64,000 nucleotides of DNA, taken from assembly GCF_016458275.1 (NCBI RefSeq), contig NZ_JAEMHM010000014.1, forward strand, positions 1-64,000. Direction: 5' to 3'. The notes beneath the pieces are model-generated. The model was given only the letters and a program-made list of their open reading frames with translations. It made no database searches and was not told the origin of the DNA. This document shows, one piece after another, positions 27,072-35,312 of this stretch (the stretch's first letter is position 1; each line of letters begins with the position of its first letter). The DNA is from Geomesophilobacter sediminis. GTDB lineage: Bacteria; Desulfobacterota; Desulfuromonadia; Geobacterales; Geobacteraceae. The translations under genes and the position numbers were made by a program.

Positions 27072-27620
27072 CTACCATCCTCTCGCATCCAGCTGATCCA
27101 TGACGGCAGCAAGGCCGATCTCCGCGTGGTCGAAACCCACGTAACGGCCGGTCGCCGTCGAGATGGAGCCGTCCTTTTGGGGCACCTGCAGCAGCTCCTC
27201 CTCGTCCGCTCCTTCCGTGTCATAGTCGAGGACCATGAGGTTCATCGGCTGGATGTCATTCGGACGGTTGGAAACGATGCACTGCACCAGGCCCCCTTCG
27301 AGGATGACGGCTACGGTCGGTGATTCATGCCGCCGATCCGACAGGCAGTTTCGCACCCGCTCGCGCAGGGTGAAAAACTTGTCGGTCCGCTCCGGGTCCT
27401 CGTCGGTCACGTTCTCAATGAAGTCCCAGCATGCCTTTAGAACCGCGAGCGCTTCGCTCTCACGGTTTTCCTCGCAATCGAGGTATTCCCTGACATCCAG
27501 GATGAACTCGGAGATGAAATTGACGGCTTCGCAGCCGTTGATCTCCTCGCCATGGAACTCGCTTGCGGGATCGGCCTGGGGAAAGTTCTCTATCAATTCC
27601 AGCAGAAGGTTTCTTGCCAT
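27072..27620 (-). CDS. hypothetical protein, paralogue of the 28225-28899 product
   Basis: ATG 27620 follows AAGGAGACAGAAC. The C-terminal ~80 residues of this 182-residue protein align with those of the protein at 28225-28899: GLVQCIVSNRP with GAVQKVVTDLP, MVLDYDTEGADEEELLQVP with VVIDTDVEGFDEQSLLKIP, and both end in RGW. The N-terminus is helical and acidic and not shared. No known family identified. The pair flank a zinc-ribbon gene. Confidence 0.65.
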   Translation of the reverse strand: MARNLLLELIENFPQADPASEFHGEEINGCEAVNFISEFILDVREYLDCEENRESEALAVLKACWDFIENVTDEDPERTDKFFTLRERVRNCLSDRRHESPTVAVILEGGLVQCIVSNRPNDIQPMNLMVLDYDTEGADEEELLQVPQKDGSISTATGRYVGFDHAEIGLAAVMDQLDARGW

Positions 27621-27701
27621 GTTCTGTCTCCTTTTCTGTGTGAGGGGGCAGAACTCCCCCAGGGGGGAAAGTTCCGCCCCCTGTCGGGGTGGCATTGTCG
27701 G
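27621..27701 (-). promoter_or_regulatory. three-arm leader of the 182-aa gene
   Basis: On the transcript, arms 27671-27682 and 27643-27654 pair at 11 of 12 positions, and the latter arm also matches the Shine-Dalgarno region 27621-27631 at 9 of 11. The two pairings exclude each other. Confidence 0.65.
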
Positions 27702-28223
27702 TCAATCTCTCAGCCGCTCGTCCCAGCAGCATTCGCCGATGTAATGGGCGAAATCGTCGCTCTGGTAGAAAATGCGCGCGGTGCTTCTTACGATCAGGTT
27801 GCCGCAACCGACGCATTTGACGGCTTTCTCGACGGGGCTGTCCGCAACCGTCAGTTCCCGGATGAACGTTCCATCGCAGTTCTGGCATTCGAAGATCACC
27901 CGGTCGATCCCCAGCAGGGTGTCGGTCCGAGAGACTTCGAGAATGCAGCCGCACTCCGGACAGCCGAGATTATTGGGGATGCCCGTTTGCGCCTCCCTTT
28001 CATGTTCGTAATTGTCTCGAGCGACACGGAGGTTTTCATCGAAGTCGATTTCCATCCGCTCGCAGAAGTGCATCAGGTCCGTGAGCAGGTCCCTGACGTC
28101 ATCTCCGTCGCCCTCGAAATCCCTGCCATCGAGAGTCAGGCAGTAGGCCTGCATCACTGTGTCGATCCGCTCGGCACGTTCCTCGTTGGTAGGTTCATCT
28201 GTCATCTGTTTCCGGTGGGCCAT
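27702..28223 (-). CDS. zinc-ribbon protein, 173 aa
   Basis: ATG 28223 lies one base past the upstream stop with GGTGGTGAC before it, so translation is probably coupled. The protein has two metal-binding pairs, CPEC/CQNC near the middle and CVGC with a late ECCWDE, indicating one or two zinc ribbons. The N-terminal half is acidic and helical. Zinc ribbons in such operons often bind nucleic acid or protein partners. No specific family recognised. Confidence 0.65.
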   Translation of the reverse strand: MAHRKQMTDEPTNEERAERIDTVMQAYCLTLDGRDFEGDGDDVRDLLTDLMHFCERMEIDFDENLRVARDNYEHEREAQTGIPNNLGCPECGCILEVSRTDTLLGIDRVIFECQNCDGTFIRELTVADSPVEKAVKCVGCGNLIVRSTARIFYQSDDFAHYIGECCWDERLRD

Positions 28224-28224
28224 G

Positions 28225-28899
28225 TCACCACCCCCTCTTCTTGATCTGATGGACAACTGCTGCTAGGTCATAGTCGGAGTTCGACAGCTTCACGATATGA
28301 CCCACGGCATGTTCGATCTCGCCGTTGTGCGGGATCTTGAGGAGGCTTTGTTCGTCGAAACCTTCCACGTCGGTGTCGATGACCACTACGTCCATGGATG
28401 CAGGAAACTGTGCGGGGAGGTCGGTAACGACCTTCTGAACAGCTCCACCATCCAGGACGACGCAGATGGTGGGAGGCTTCGGTCCCTTGTCCGCGTTTTC
28501 CGCTTCATGGATTCTCTGTCCCAGCCATGAACCGGTGCCGAAATACTGCACGTCATCGGCGGTCACGAATACCGCGCTGCCGCCGAATCCGTCCGGCAGG
28601 TTCCTGGTGCAGGTGTAAGCCGTCTCCTTCGATATCCAGGGGAGTTCGCCATTGGAGCGGCGGATGATCCCCTGGAGGCAGGAATAGAGAGCCTCCTCTT
28701 CAAGTTCGATGTCATCCTTCGGATCTTCCGCGGCAAGGATGCCGTGGGTGCACCAGTCATCGGCGAAGAGGTACAGCTTGTCTTCTCCGTCCGGTGTGAT
28801 GGTGAGTCCGAAGGCATCGAGAATCTTCATGTCTTCTTCGGTTATCAGATGTTTGGGTATCGAGGGCTGGAACCCCCCCTGGGAAATGTAGTCAGCCAT
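28225..28899 (-). CDS. hypothetical protein, 224 aa, paralogue of the 27072-27620 product
   Basis: ATG 28899 follows AAGGAGACAGCC. The C-terminal domain (GAVQKVVTDLPAQ, VVVIDTDVEGFDEQSLLKIP, final RGW) is shared with the 182-residue protein two genes downstream. The N-terminal ~130 residues are unique. No catalytic motif is visible. The duplication suggests a domain used twice by the element, perhaps for different partners. Confidence 0.65.
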   Translation of the reverse strand: MADYISQGGFQPSIPKHLITEEDMKILDAFGLTITPDGEDKLYLFADDWCTHGILAAEDPKDDIELEEEALYSCLQGIIRRSNGELPWISKETAYTCTRNLPDGFGGSAVFVTADDVQYFGTGSWLGQRIHEAENADKGPKPPTICVVLDGGAVQKVVTDLPAQFPASMDVVVIDTDVEGFDEQSLLKIPHNGEIEHAVGHIVKLSNSDYDLAAVVHQIKKRGW

Positions 28900-28973
28900 G
28901 GCTGTCTCCTTGTGGTTTGAAATGGGGAGACAGAGCCCTTTCCGGGGATTGTCTCCCCGGTTGGGGGTGATGA
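28900..28973 (-). promoter_or_regulatory. three-arm leader of the 224-aa gene
   Basis: A perfect 9-bp hairpin (GGGGAGACA with TGTCTCCCC, 28950-28958 and 28924-28932) can form. The same middle arm is also exactly complementary over 8 bases (28926-28933) to the Shine-Dalgarno region 28902-28909. This is the clearest example of the leader type. Confidence 0.75.
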
Positions 28974-29198
28974 TCAGGACCAGGCGACCTCTTCGCTATT
29001 GGCCTTTCTCAAAAGTTCAAGTGCGACGCGGCCGGTGATCCAGTTGAAGCCGCACGTTCTGAGCGACTTCCCGACGATCTCGATAGCCTCCGGAATCCCC
29101 GGAGTCGGATCGGAAGGCAACGGCAGCGGCCCGTACTTTATCGACCTGGCCAAAGCCAGGGCTTCGTCAAGGGTGTAGTCGTAGTGGGGATGTCTCAT
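28974..29198 (-). CDS. hypothetical protein, 74 aa
   Basis: ATG 29198 follows GAGGAG; the ATG at 29213 is less well placed. The protein starts MRHPHYDYTLDEALALARS, which looks like a short helical domain, and contains no known motif. Unlike its neighbours it lacks a large hairpin leader; the 30-base gap upstream holds only the Shine-Dalgarno. Confidence 0.55.
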   Translation of the reverse strand: MRHPHYDYTLDEALALARSIKYGPLPLPSDPTPGIPEAIEIVGKSLRTCGFNWITGRVALELLRKANSEEVAWS

Positions 29199-29228
29199 AA
29201 GGACTCCTCTCAAGGGTATTGTCTTCTC

Positions 29229-29456
29229 TCAGCGCAGCGGCCGCAGTTCGCCGTCCTTGTCAGTCCACCACCCGTACCCCTTGATCCTGGCGTTCGGGTT
29301 CATGGTTTTGGTATTGACGACGAACATCCGATGGGGATTGACCTTGTTTCTGATGAGCGCGAGTTCCGTGTCACGCGGCCCGTAAATACGGTAGGCGTAG
29401 CCCAGAATCCCCGGCTCATCCGTCCTCTCGATCCGGTATCCACTAAGATCGACCAT
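29229..29456 (-). CDS. hypothetical protein, 75 aa
   Basis: The start overlaps the stop of the upstream gene by one base (TGATG), so the two are translationally coupled. The product is small with several Arg and Tyr residues and a beta-rich pattern (GYAYRIYGPRDTELALIRN). No recognised family and no membrane segment. Confidence 0.55.
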   Translation of the reverse strand: MVDLSGYRIERTDEPGILGYAYRIYGPRDTELALIRNKVNPHRMFVVNTKTMNPNARIKGYGWWTDKDGELRPLR

Positions 29457-29899
29457 CAGACGGCCTCCTGTTCTTCGTTTACTGGATACTCTTCCCGCTC
29501 GTCATAATCGTCGCCACTGTCAAGGTCTGAGAGGTATACCGTGCCGGTTGACCATCGGATGTCAGTGTGCCTGTACAGCCCGGACCAGTAGAAGCTGGTG
29601 TCGGTGACGTTGAGGAGGTTGCACTCGGTCCTACCCTGGTATTCCTTCAGCGGCACCTTGCCGCTTTCCCACTGGTCGTAGTCGGTGTTCATGAAGGCGC
29701 AGGAATAGTCGAACTCGGAAACCCTGTAGACGCCCAGGTTGCAGACGGCTTCGGAGAGCTTCCTGATCCGCGCGATCATGTCGGCGGTAAGTTCGATTAC
29801 CGCGTAATCCGCAGCCTCGAAGAAATCGCTGCTGTCGGATACGGACAGGATGAGTTTTTTCGTTGTCGATGTGTCGTTGCCGGTTTCTTCCTTTTTCAT
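29456..29899 (-). CDS. hypothetical acidic protein, 147 aa
   Basis: ATG 29899 is preceded by GAGGAGACAAGA. The 147-residue product is acidic, especially at the C-terminus (DLDSGDDYDEREEYP). It has no transmembrane segment and no motif I recognise. It is coupled to the 75-residue gene downstream. Confidence 0.6.
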   Translation of the reverse strand: MKKEETGNDTSTTKKLILSVSDSSDFFEAADYAVIELTADMIARIRKLSEAVCNLGVYRVSEFDYSCAFMNTDYDQWESGKVPLKEYQGRTECNLLNVTDTSFYWSGLYRHTDIRWSTGTVYLSDLDSGDDYDEREEYPVNEEQEAV

Positions 29900-29972
29900 T
29901 CTTGTCTCCTCTCGGGTCTGTTCGGACAGGGGACAAGAACCCCCGCAGGGAGCTCTTCCCCCTGCCGGGTTG
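29900..29972 (-). promoter_or_regulatory. three-arm leader of the acidic protein gene
   Basis: The Shine-Dalgarno region plus start codon edge (29899-29910) matches the complement of 29928-29939 at 11 of 12 positions. The same middle arm can instead pair with 29954-29964 on its 5' side through a GC-rich stem with a small bulge. Confidence 0.65.
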
Positions 29973-30470
29973 TCAGATAAGGCCTTGCTCGGCGAAGCTC
30001 AGATAGCTTTCGCCGATGATGATGTGATCGAGCACCTTGATGCCGAGGAGGTCGCCCGCCTCTGTTATGCGCCGGGTGATCTCCAAGTCCTCGCGGGAGG
30101 GGGTCGTATCACCGGTGGGATGGTTGTGGAGGAGAAGAATCGCTGCGGCGCTCGACAGGAGAGCGGTCTTGAAGACCTCCCGTGGATGCACGATGCTCTG
30201 GTTCAGGGAGCCGACCGAGACCCTGTCGAGACAGGCGATCCGGTTCTTGCCGTCCAGGTGCAACGCTATGAAATGCTCCTTAGCCTCCAGCCGAAGGTCA
30301 TGGAACATCTCGAAGACCTGGCTCGCCGACGTGAAGCGTTTGGAAACCCACGCCGGGGCGTCTTCACGCACCACCTCTTTTCGGTACTTGGCCTCGATCG
30401 ACAGGATCGTTATTTTCTTTTTCTCCGGGGGAAGTTCCTCTCCGAAGAGATTTCTTGGATAGGGGGACAT
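29973..30470 (-). CDS. radC: RadC-like JAB/MPN-domain protein
   Basis: This 165-residue protein has the JAMM metal-binding motif HNHPTGDTTPSREDLE, typical of the RadC/DUF2466 family common on plasmids and integrative elements. It lacks the N-terminal helix-hairpin-helix of chromosomal RadC, as short element copies usually do. The active site is intact, so it is probably a Zn-dependent protease or isopeptidase-like enzyme. The biological role of RadC remains unsettled. Confidence 0.88.
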   Translation of the reverse strand: MSPYPRNLFGEELPPEKKKITILSIEAKYRKEVVREDAPAWVSKRFTSASQVFEMFHDLRLEAKEHFIALHLDGKNRIACLDRVSVGSLNQSIVHPREVFKTALLSSAAAILLLHNHPTGDTTPSREDLEITRRITEAGDLLGIKVLDHIIIGESYLSFAEQGLI

Positions 30471-30537
30471 GCGCTGGCTCCTTTCCGGAGGGCGGACGTC
30501 CCCATGGGGGACTTGAGCCCCCCGAAGGGTGTTTGGT
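30471..30537 (-). promoter_or_regulatory. hairpin leader of radC
   Basis: Nested GC-rich stems are present: 30487-30493 with 30517-30523 and 30498-30503 with 30506-30512. Complementarity to the Shine-Dalgarno region is weak here, so this is a less typical member of the leader set. Confidence 0.5.
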
Positions 30538-31020
30538 TTATCGATATGACGTTTGCCGATCGCTACAGACTATCCTGACCGACTGGAACGGTGCGCCCAT
30601 GACTGCCGGGCCCCCGTCCGATCTCTTGGTCGAGATCTCCAGATGGCACGGTATCCAGCCGGTGGATTTGCCGACCCAGAAGCGCCGCTTCTCGCCGTAC
30701 CGGTCCACTACCTCGACCCTCTTCCCTTCCAGGCCGATGAGCTGAGGGGTGAGTTCCGCCCGGGAGCGGTACCCGGTCTGCCTGTGTTTCTGATGGACTA
30801 GATCCGTCAGCAGCCGGTACTTCTTGTAGGCCTTCATCGTGCCCCGTTCGACCGGTAAGGGAGTCAGGTCCCAGCGGTCCAGCTCTGCTGCAAGCAGGTT
30901 CCCCAGTTCCATCACCCGGTCGAAGCCGAGGGTGGTGCATCCTTCCTCGAAATGGATGACGTATAGGCCGTTGCCGGGGCCGAAGTAGTCCGGATTGATT
31001 GTCACTCTGTTCTTTTTCAC
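30538..31020 (-). CDS. hypothetical protein, 160 aa, GTG start
   Basis: GTG 31020 follows AGGAGG with five bases between; the frame continues open upstream but only through a hairpin leader. The protein starts MKKNRVTINPDYF and contains VIHFEEGCTTLGFDRVMELG. No known motif. It is basic in the C-terminal half (GLEGKRVEVVDRYGEKRRF). Confidence 0.6.
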   Translation of the reverse strand: MKKNRVTINPDYFGPGNGLYVIHFEEGCTTLGFDRVMELGNLLAAELDRWDLTPLPVERGTMKAYKKYRLLTDLVHQKHRQTGYRSRAELTPQLIGLEGKRVEVVDRYGEKRRFWVGKSTGWIPCHLEISTKRSDGGPAVMGAPFQSVRIVCSDRQTSYR

Positions 31021-31100
31021 GGTTGCCTCCTGAAGACACTCCTCCCATACGGGAGTGTCGGTTCGAACTCCCGGTAGGGGCGGGGCCTCCTTTGTGGAGG
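31021..31100 (-). promoter_or_regulatory. hairpin leader of the GTG-start gene
   Basis: A perfect 7-bp stem (31050-31056 with 31067-31073) competes with a second pairing of 31036-31046 with 31051-31058. The switch lies just upstream of the Shine-Dalgarno rather than including it. Confidence 0.5.
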
Positions 31101-32792
31101 TCAGGCGGCCTTGCGTCTGGTGATAAGCGCCTCCTTGAGGAGTCCGATCAGCGCGGCGGGCAGATCGTCGATCTGCCTGATGACTGATGACGTTTCCTTG
31201 AGCCAGCTTTCTATCCAGGAGTCGAGGATGCCGATTCCGTACACCTCGATCCCACAGGCTCTCAGCCGCACCACCGCTCTTTCGGTCTTCTCGTAATCGT
31301 CCGGAGCCCCGTCCGTCATCGCGATGACGATCTTCCGGGTTTCCTGACGGTGGGTGAGAAGCATACCGGACCACAGCAGGGCCTCCGCCATGGGGGTGCC
31401 GCCGCTGGCGCCGACATTGAAGCGTCCGGCTCTCGGTTTCGCACCGAAAGCCTTCAGCTGCACGATGTCTCTGCCCCAGGGGAAGGCTCCCACGGCGCAG
31501 GTCACTCCCGGGAGGAGTTCCAGCGCCTCCGCGGTGACGAATGCGCCCTGCAGCGCCACTCTGATCTTGTTGTTGTCTTTCATCGAACCCGAACGGTCGG
31601 TGAGCAGGACGATGGCGGTGTTGTCATCGTCCTTGATACGCCGGGATGCGAATACGCGGGTGTCAGGTGTCCAGCAGCCGATGAGATGGACCGACCGGCC
31701 GTCGATCCGGAACCCGACACGTTTCGGATATGCTTGTTTCATGCGGACGGCTTGCAGGAGTCCCGCAAGCTGGGCCCTCAACCTGCTCGTCTTGCGACGG
31801 GCTTCGTCGAGACCCATGTCCCCTTCGACCATCTTCTGGTCTCCGGGGCCACTTCCAGCCCCGACATTGAAATGCGAGGTGTCGGGGATATCTTCGAGTG
31901 TTCCGTTGCGGGCGGCCTCCTCATGTTCTCTGCCAAGCATCGCGGAAACCATCTGCCCCAGATCGACCCCCTGGGAAGCTTCGGCGGCGTCCGCCCCCTT
32001 CAGCTTCTTCAGGTTGTTTTTCTGCCGGTCGGAGAGCGGGTCGCTTCCGCCGGCCGCGCCCTTGTCCTCGTCGGACTCGGGAGCATCGCTCTTGGTGGCG
32101 GAAGGACCGTTGCCGCTCTGTGTCGATTTCCCTCCATCGTCCTTTTCATCTTTCTGCCGGTTGCCCTGTCGGGGCGGTGCCGTAGGAGGAGGGTCGGGCG
32201 GGTTGTTGATGAGGGCCTCGATTTCCTTCGCGAGCCTGTCGCTGTCGGCCGTCGATCTGCACGAACCGATTCTGTCAACGAGGGCCGCGAAGAGATCGCA
32301 GAAGGGGTTACCTAAGGCTTTCCGGCAGAAATCTTCCGCCTTCTTCGCGATCTTGCCGAGGGGTTGGCCGAGCACGTCGGTCCTGGCACGACAGCACGCC
32401 CACGACATCAGCATCGAGAGCGGCTGCGCGCGAGTCCCGCGAAACCTGCCTTTTCTTGCCAGGAGCGCCGCCAGGGTCTTCAGGTTGGCGGCGCAGCCGG
32501 GATATATCTCCCCTTGTTCCTTTTCGATCCGCACGTCCTCGATGATGTTGGTCCAAGGCGGCATCTCGATGGAAAAGTCCGTGAGCGCTACATGGGCCGC
32601 TTCATGATCGACGTAGCCACGGGCGAGTATCGCCGCCTCATGGTCATCTGCGGGAAGGGTGGGGATGACGATGATGTTTCCGTTGGTGTAGGCCTGGTCC
32701 CCCTCTATGTGGAGGGTCACGCCCATCTTCGAGGCGAGGGCCTGCAGTGCAATCCGCAGCCCCCCGATGACGGTGGATATTTTCGGTGCCAT
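31101..32792 (-). CDS. CobT-like von Willebrand A-domain protein
   Basis: This 563-residue protein has a C-terminal VWA domain with the MIDAS motif DRSGS (near residue 398) and TDGAPDD, an acidic low-complexity linker, and an N-terminal zinc-peptidase-like region (GYVDHEAAH). This is the layout of CobT-like subunits and of VWA partners of MoxR/CobS ATPases. The CobS-like ATPase and a DUF3150 protein are encoded two and four genes away, a trio seen on phages and plasmids. No cobalamin genes are near, so cobaltochelatase activity is unlikely. Confidence 0.8.
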   Translation of the reverse strand: MAPKISTVIGGLRIALQALASKMGVTLHIEGDQAYTNGNIIVIPTLPADDHEAAILARGYVDHEAAHVALTDFSIEMPPWTNIIEDVRIEKEQGEIYPGCAANLKTLAALLARKGRFRGTRAQPLSMLMSWACCRARTDVLGQPLGKIAKKAEDFCRKALGNPFCDLFAALVDRIGSCRSTADSDRLAKEIEALINNPPDPPPTAPPRQGNRQKDEKDDGGKSTQSGNGPSATKSDAPESDEDKGAAGGSDPLSDRQKNNLKKLKGADAAEASQGVDLGQMVSAMLGREHEEAARNGTLEDIPDTSHFNVGAGSGPGDQKMVEGDMGLDEARRKTSRLRAQLAGLLQAVRMKQAYPKRVGFRIDGRSVHLIGCWTPDTRVFASRRIKDDDNTAIVLLTDRSGSMKDNNKIRVALQGAFVTAEALELLPGVTCAVGAFPWGRDIVQLKAFGAKPRAGRFNVGASGGTPMAEALLWSGMLLTHRQETRKIVIAMTDGAPDDYEKTERAVVRLRACGIEVYGIGILDSWIESWLKETSSVIRQIDDLPAALIGLLKEALITRRKAA

Positions 32793-32873
32793 GGTTTCTC
32801 CTGATGACGCTCCCCCCTGCGGGGAGCGTCGGTTGATGACTCCCCGGCAGGGTCGGGATCGTCCTTTACAGGA
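32793..32873 (-). promoter_or_regulatory. hairpin leader of the VWA gene
   Basis: A strong stem (32806-32815 with 32821-32830) immediately precedes AGGAG. An alternative stem pairs 32821-32826 with 32840-32845. The arms alternate as in the other leaders but the Shine-Dalgarno is next to, not inside, the pairing. Confidence 0.55.
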
Positions 32874-33824
32874 CTAGAACCATTCGGATGGCGCCTCCTC
32901 GAACTGAGGCACATAAGGTGTGAACGGGACGACCTCGATCTCCCGGGCTTCTTCCGTCGGTTCCGCTTCTTCCGCCGGAAGTTCCTCTGCCGGTTCTTCC
33001 TCGACAAGGGGATTCTCGGCGATCTCGCGGGCCTCCGGGATGTTCCCGAGGAGGTGGATCGCACCGCACAGGGCGGCGAAATCCCTCCCTTTGATCGGTC
33101 CGGTTTTCGGCAAACCGGTCAGGGTCAGCCTTATGCCGGTGACCAGCTCGTTCAGGCCGGGTTCGAGAAAGACCAGTCCTTCGATCTTGTCGAGCATCGC
33201 CCTGATCGGCCGCACCGCTTTCTGCCCGACCTCCAGCTTGCCCCGGAATGAGCTGTCCCAGGTCGCCAGGGCCTGCTGCCGGACTTCGTGGCGGAGCTGG
33301 TCGGCCAGGCCGTTCAACTCCTCCGCGAGGCCGTTTTCATGCCCTTCCACCGGGTTGATGGTGAAGGTCTGCACGGAGAAGGACAGCTGCGTTCGCACGT
33401 AGCCTATGTCCTCCACCGCGTTGCGGATCACGCTCTCCCAGCCGGGGTTTTCGGCGATCCACTCTTCGACCGCCGTGTCGTATTCGGCCAGGAAGGTCTC
33501 CTTGGCTTCGTCGAACTCCCTGCCGATCTCCGCCAGATCGCCCATGAGGGTTTTCAGCCTCTCCATGGGGACTGCGTAACCCCCGAGGAAACGGGTTCCG
33601 ACCCCGAGTACAGCCCGCTCGGCCCTCCGCTTGAACGTTGCGAAGGGAGCCAGGGCGCTTGGGTCCATGACCCTCTTGCTCCCGAGAGTGGCGAGCTTGT
33701 CGGGTGGGAGTTCGCTGCCGTCCGCCAGTTTCAGATCCTCCGGCCGGAGTTTCTTCGTTCCGGTCCAGAGGGAAACGGACAGGACGATGATGGAAATGTT
33801 CTTGAGTATGTGGTCTTGGCTCAT
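32874..33824 (-). CDS. DUF3150 protein
   Basis: ATG 33824 follows GGAGAGACGCA. The 316-residue protein resembles the DUF3150 family, which accompanies CobS-like AAA and VWA proteins: a hydrophobic start, the segment LGSKRVMDPSALAPF, and a long helical middle with FGAKEE-like charge alternation (DEAKETFLAEYDTAVEEWI). The C-terminus is acidic and Pro/Glu-rich (EEEPAEELPAEEAEPTEEA). It may be a structural partner or substrate of the ATPase; the role is unproven. Confidence 0.75.
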   Translation of the reverse strand: MSQDHILKNISIIVLSVSLWTGTKKLRPEDLKLADGSELPPDKLATLGSKRVMDPSALAPFATFKRRAERAVLGVGTRFLGGYAVPMERLKTLMGDLAEIGREFDEAKETFLAEYDTAVEEWIAENPGWESVIRNAVEDIGYVRTQLSFSVQTFTINPVEGHENGLAEELNGLADQLRHEVRQQALATWDSSFRGKLEVGQKAVRPIRAMLDKIEGLVFLEPGLNELVTGIRLTLTGLPKTGPIKGRDFAALCGAIHLLGNIPEAREIAENPLVEEEPAEELPAEEAEPTEEAREIEVVPFTPYVPQFEEAPSEWF

Positions 33825-33896
33825 TGCGTCTCTCCTCGATGGTTGGGGAGGAGACGCCACCCCCCGCGGGGGTGATAGCATCTCCCCCGGGTTGGG
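33825..33896 (-). promoter_or_regulatory. three-arm leader of the DUF3150 gene
   Basis: The Shine-Dalgarno region 33826-33837 matches the complement of 33848-33857 apart from a 2-base insertion, while 33846-33857 can pair instead with 33878-33888. An inner CCCCC/GGGGG stem caps the hairpin. Confidence 0.6.
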
Positions 33897-34280
33897 TCAG
33901 AACCATTGTTCGCTGTTCTGGTCGGACAGCCACTCCCGCATGACGTTTCCGTTCAGCGGCGGGGTTGCGGCAGCCGGCCTGTTTTGCGATGGTGGGTTCG
34001 GTTGTGGTGGCGGTTGGGCCTTTCGTTCGTGCGACCATCCGCTGCCGGGAAACCATTCCCCGACGACACGGTAACCCTTTCCCCTCTTCTCCTCGATCTT
34101 CTGGTTGAGAAAAATCCGGGAGGGCGCCGGTCCGATGACCTTGCACTGGTTCACCTGGCCGGTCTTTCCCCATTGACTTATCACTTCCCTGTCGGTGAGG
34201 AACCCGATCCAGTCCTTTCTGCCGCTGGAGGAGGGTGCCCTCATCCAGATGCCATATTGGGTGTTGCCGGGAACGAACAT
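33897..34280 (-). CDS. hypothetical protein, 127 aa
   Basis: ATG 34280 follows GGAGGTGGGG, 11 bases past the ATPase stop. The protein has an ordered N-terminal half (GRKDWIGFLTDREVISQWGK) and a Pro/Gln-rich C-terminal tail (QPPPQPNPPSQNRPAA). It lies between the DUF3150 and CobS-like genes, so it may belong to that complex. No family recognised. Confidence 0.6.
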   Translation of the reverse strand: MFVPGNTQYGIWMRAPSSSGRKDWIGFLTDREVISQWGKTGQVNQCKVIGPAPSRIFLNQKIEEKRGKGYRVVGEWFPGSGWSHERKAQPPPQPNPPSQNRPAAATPPLNGNVMREWLSDQNSEQWF

Positions 34281-34291
34281 GACCCCACCTC

Positions 34292-35215
34292 CTACGCGAT
34301 GATCCGCTGCACCAGTTCATGGAGAGCCTGGCGGGAGGCGGGTTCGGCCCGGAAGCCGAGCGCCCGGTCAAGGGCGTAGGTCATGGGGTTTATTCCCGGC
34401 TTCGCCTTGAAGAACGTGGCCAGCTGCGCCCACCGGATGAGGGTACGGGTGCAGAAGGTGACCTCGATCTCGCCGTTTCGGAAGAGATCGCGCACCTTGT
34501 TGGCCACTTCGATCATTTTTTGCCGGATCGGGGAAGGAACCTCCGGGACAGCCTTCCCCAGAGCCTGATCCTCCTCCGCGGCATTCGCGTAGCCGACCTC
34601 CAGCATCATGAACCTCCCCATGGAGGCGAGATTCTGGCGTTTGGTCGACTGGTAGAGACCGGTCGTGTCGCCGTTGCCGGCGGTGTTCCCGGCGTAGATG
34701 ATCCGGGCGCCGAAACGGAGCGGGTCGATGGTCTCCCCGGTTTCGGGAACGATAATGGAGCGACCTTCGAGAAGGGCGTTCAGCCCGACGAAGGTGCCCG
34801 GGTCGAGAGTATCCGCCTCGTCAAGGAGTATCCATGCCGACGCCGGGTCCTTGAGCCCCTGGATGAAGGGGCCGTCCACCCATTCCATCTCGCCGCTTCT
34901 GACGACGAAGCGACCGAAGAGCTCGGGGATCTCCATCCGCTCGTGGCACGAGACCACGTAGAGAGGAATGCCGAGCCGTGCGGCGATCTGGGTGATGATG
35001 GAACTCTTGCCGGAACCGGTAGGACCTACGAGATAGAGGGGATCGGTCCCCGCCGCTCCTTTCATCCATGCCAGAATGTCCGACAGGATTTCTCTCCGGA
35101 ACACGTAGTCCGGATTGGAGCGGGGGATCATCGCGTGTATCGCATTGTCGCGCACATCGACGGTGATCGTGGCGGGAGCCTGGATGCCGAATACTTCCGT
35201 GATGGATTTTTTCAT
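34292..35215 (-). CDS. CobS/MoxR-like AAA+ ATPase
   Basis: This 307-residue protein has Walker A GPTGSGKS (about residues 64-71), Walker B WILLDEAD and a sensor region IIYAGNTAGNGDTTG, the features of CobS/MoxR-type AAA+ ATPases. Such ATPases work with VWA-domain partners, here the product of 31101-32792. The target of the pair is unknown; in related modules they remodel protein complexes. The intact motifs suggest an active ATPase. Confidence 0.85.
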   Translation of the reverse strand: MKKSITEVFGIQAPATITVDVRDNAIHAMIPRSNPDYVFRREILSDILAWMKGAAGTDPLYLVGPTGSGKSSIITQIAARLGIPLYVVSCHERMEIPELFGRFVVRSGEMEWVDGPFIQGLKDPASAWILLDEADTLDPGTFVGLNALLEGRSIIVPETGETIDPLRFGARIIYAGNTAGNGDTTGLYQSTKRQNLASMGRFMMLEVGYANAAEEDQALGKAVPEVPSPIRQKMIEVANKVRDLFRNGEIEVTFCTRTLIRWAQLATFFKAKPGINPMTYALDRALGFRAEPASRQALHELVQRIIA

Positions 35216-35312
35216 TATGGTCTGTCTCCTTTCGGAGGCGGACCATCCCCCTTTGGAGGAGATGATCCGCCCCCATGGGGTTTGAAATACGTTCAGGTGA
35301 GAGTCCTATGCT
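35216..35312 (-). promoter_or_regulatory. three-arm leader of the CobS-like gene
   Basis: The Shine-Dalgarno region 35217-35229 matches the complement of 35234-35246 at 11 of 13 positions. The same arm, 35234-35247, can pair with 35261-35274 at 12 of 14 positions instead. Confidence 0.65.

Noticed and set aside
31055-31080. GGTTCGAACTCCC resembling a tRNA T-loop
   Set aside because: No acceptor or anticodon stem around it; it is part of a hairpin leader.
31021-31374. N-terminal extension of the GTG-start 160-residue gene
   Set aside because: It would run through a hairpin leader and into the VWA gene, and the GTG at 31020 has a strong Shine-Dalgarno.
33337-34371. 344-codon - strand frame over the DUF3150 and 127-residue genes
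   Set aside because: It crosses two better supported genes and has Arg/Gly-rich shadow composition.
31101-35215. Cobaltochelatase subunits
   Set aside because: CobS/CobT-like genes here have no CobN or other cobalamin genes nearby.
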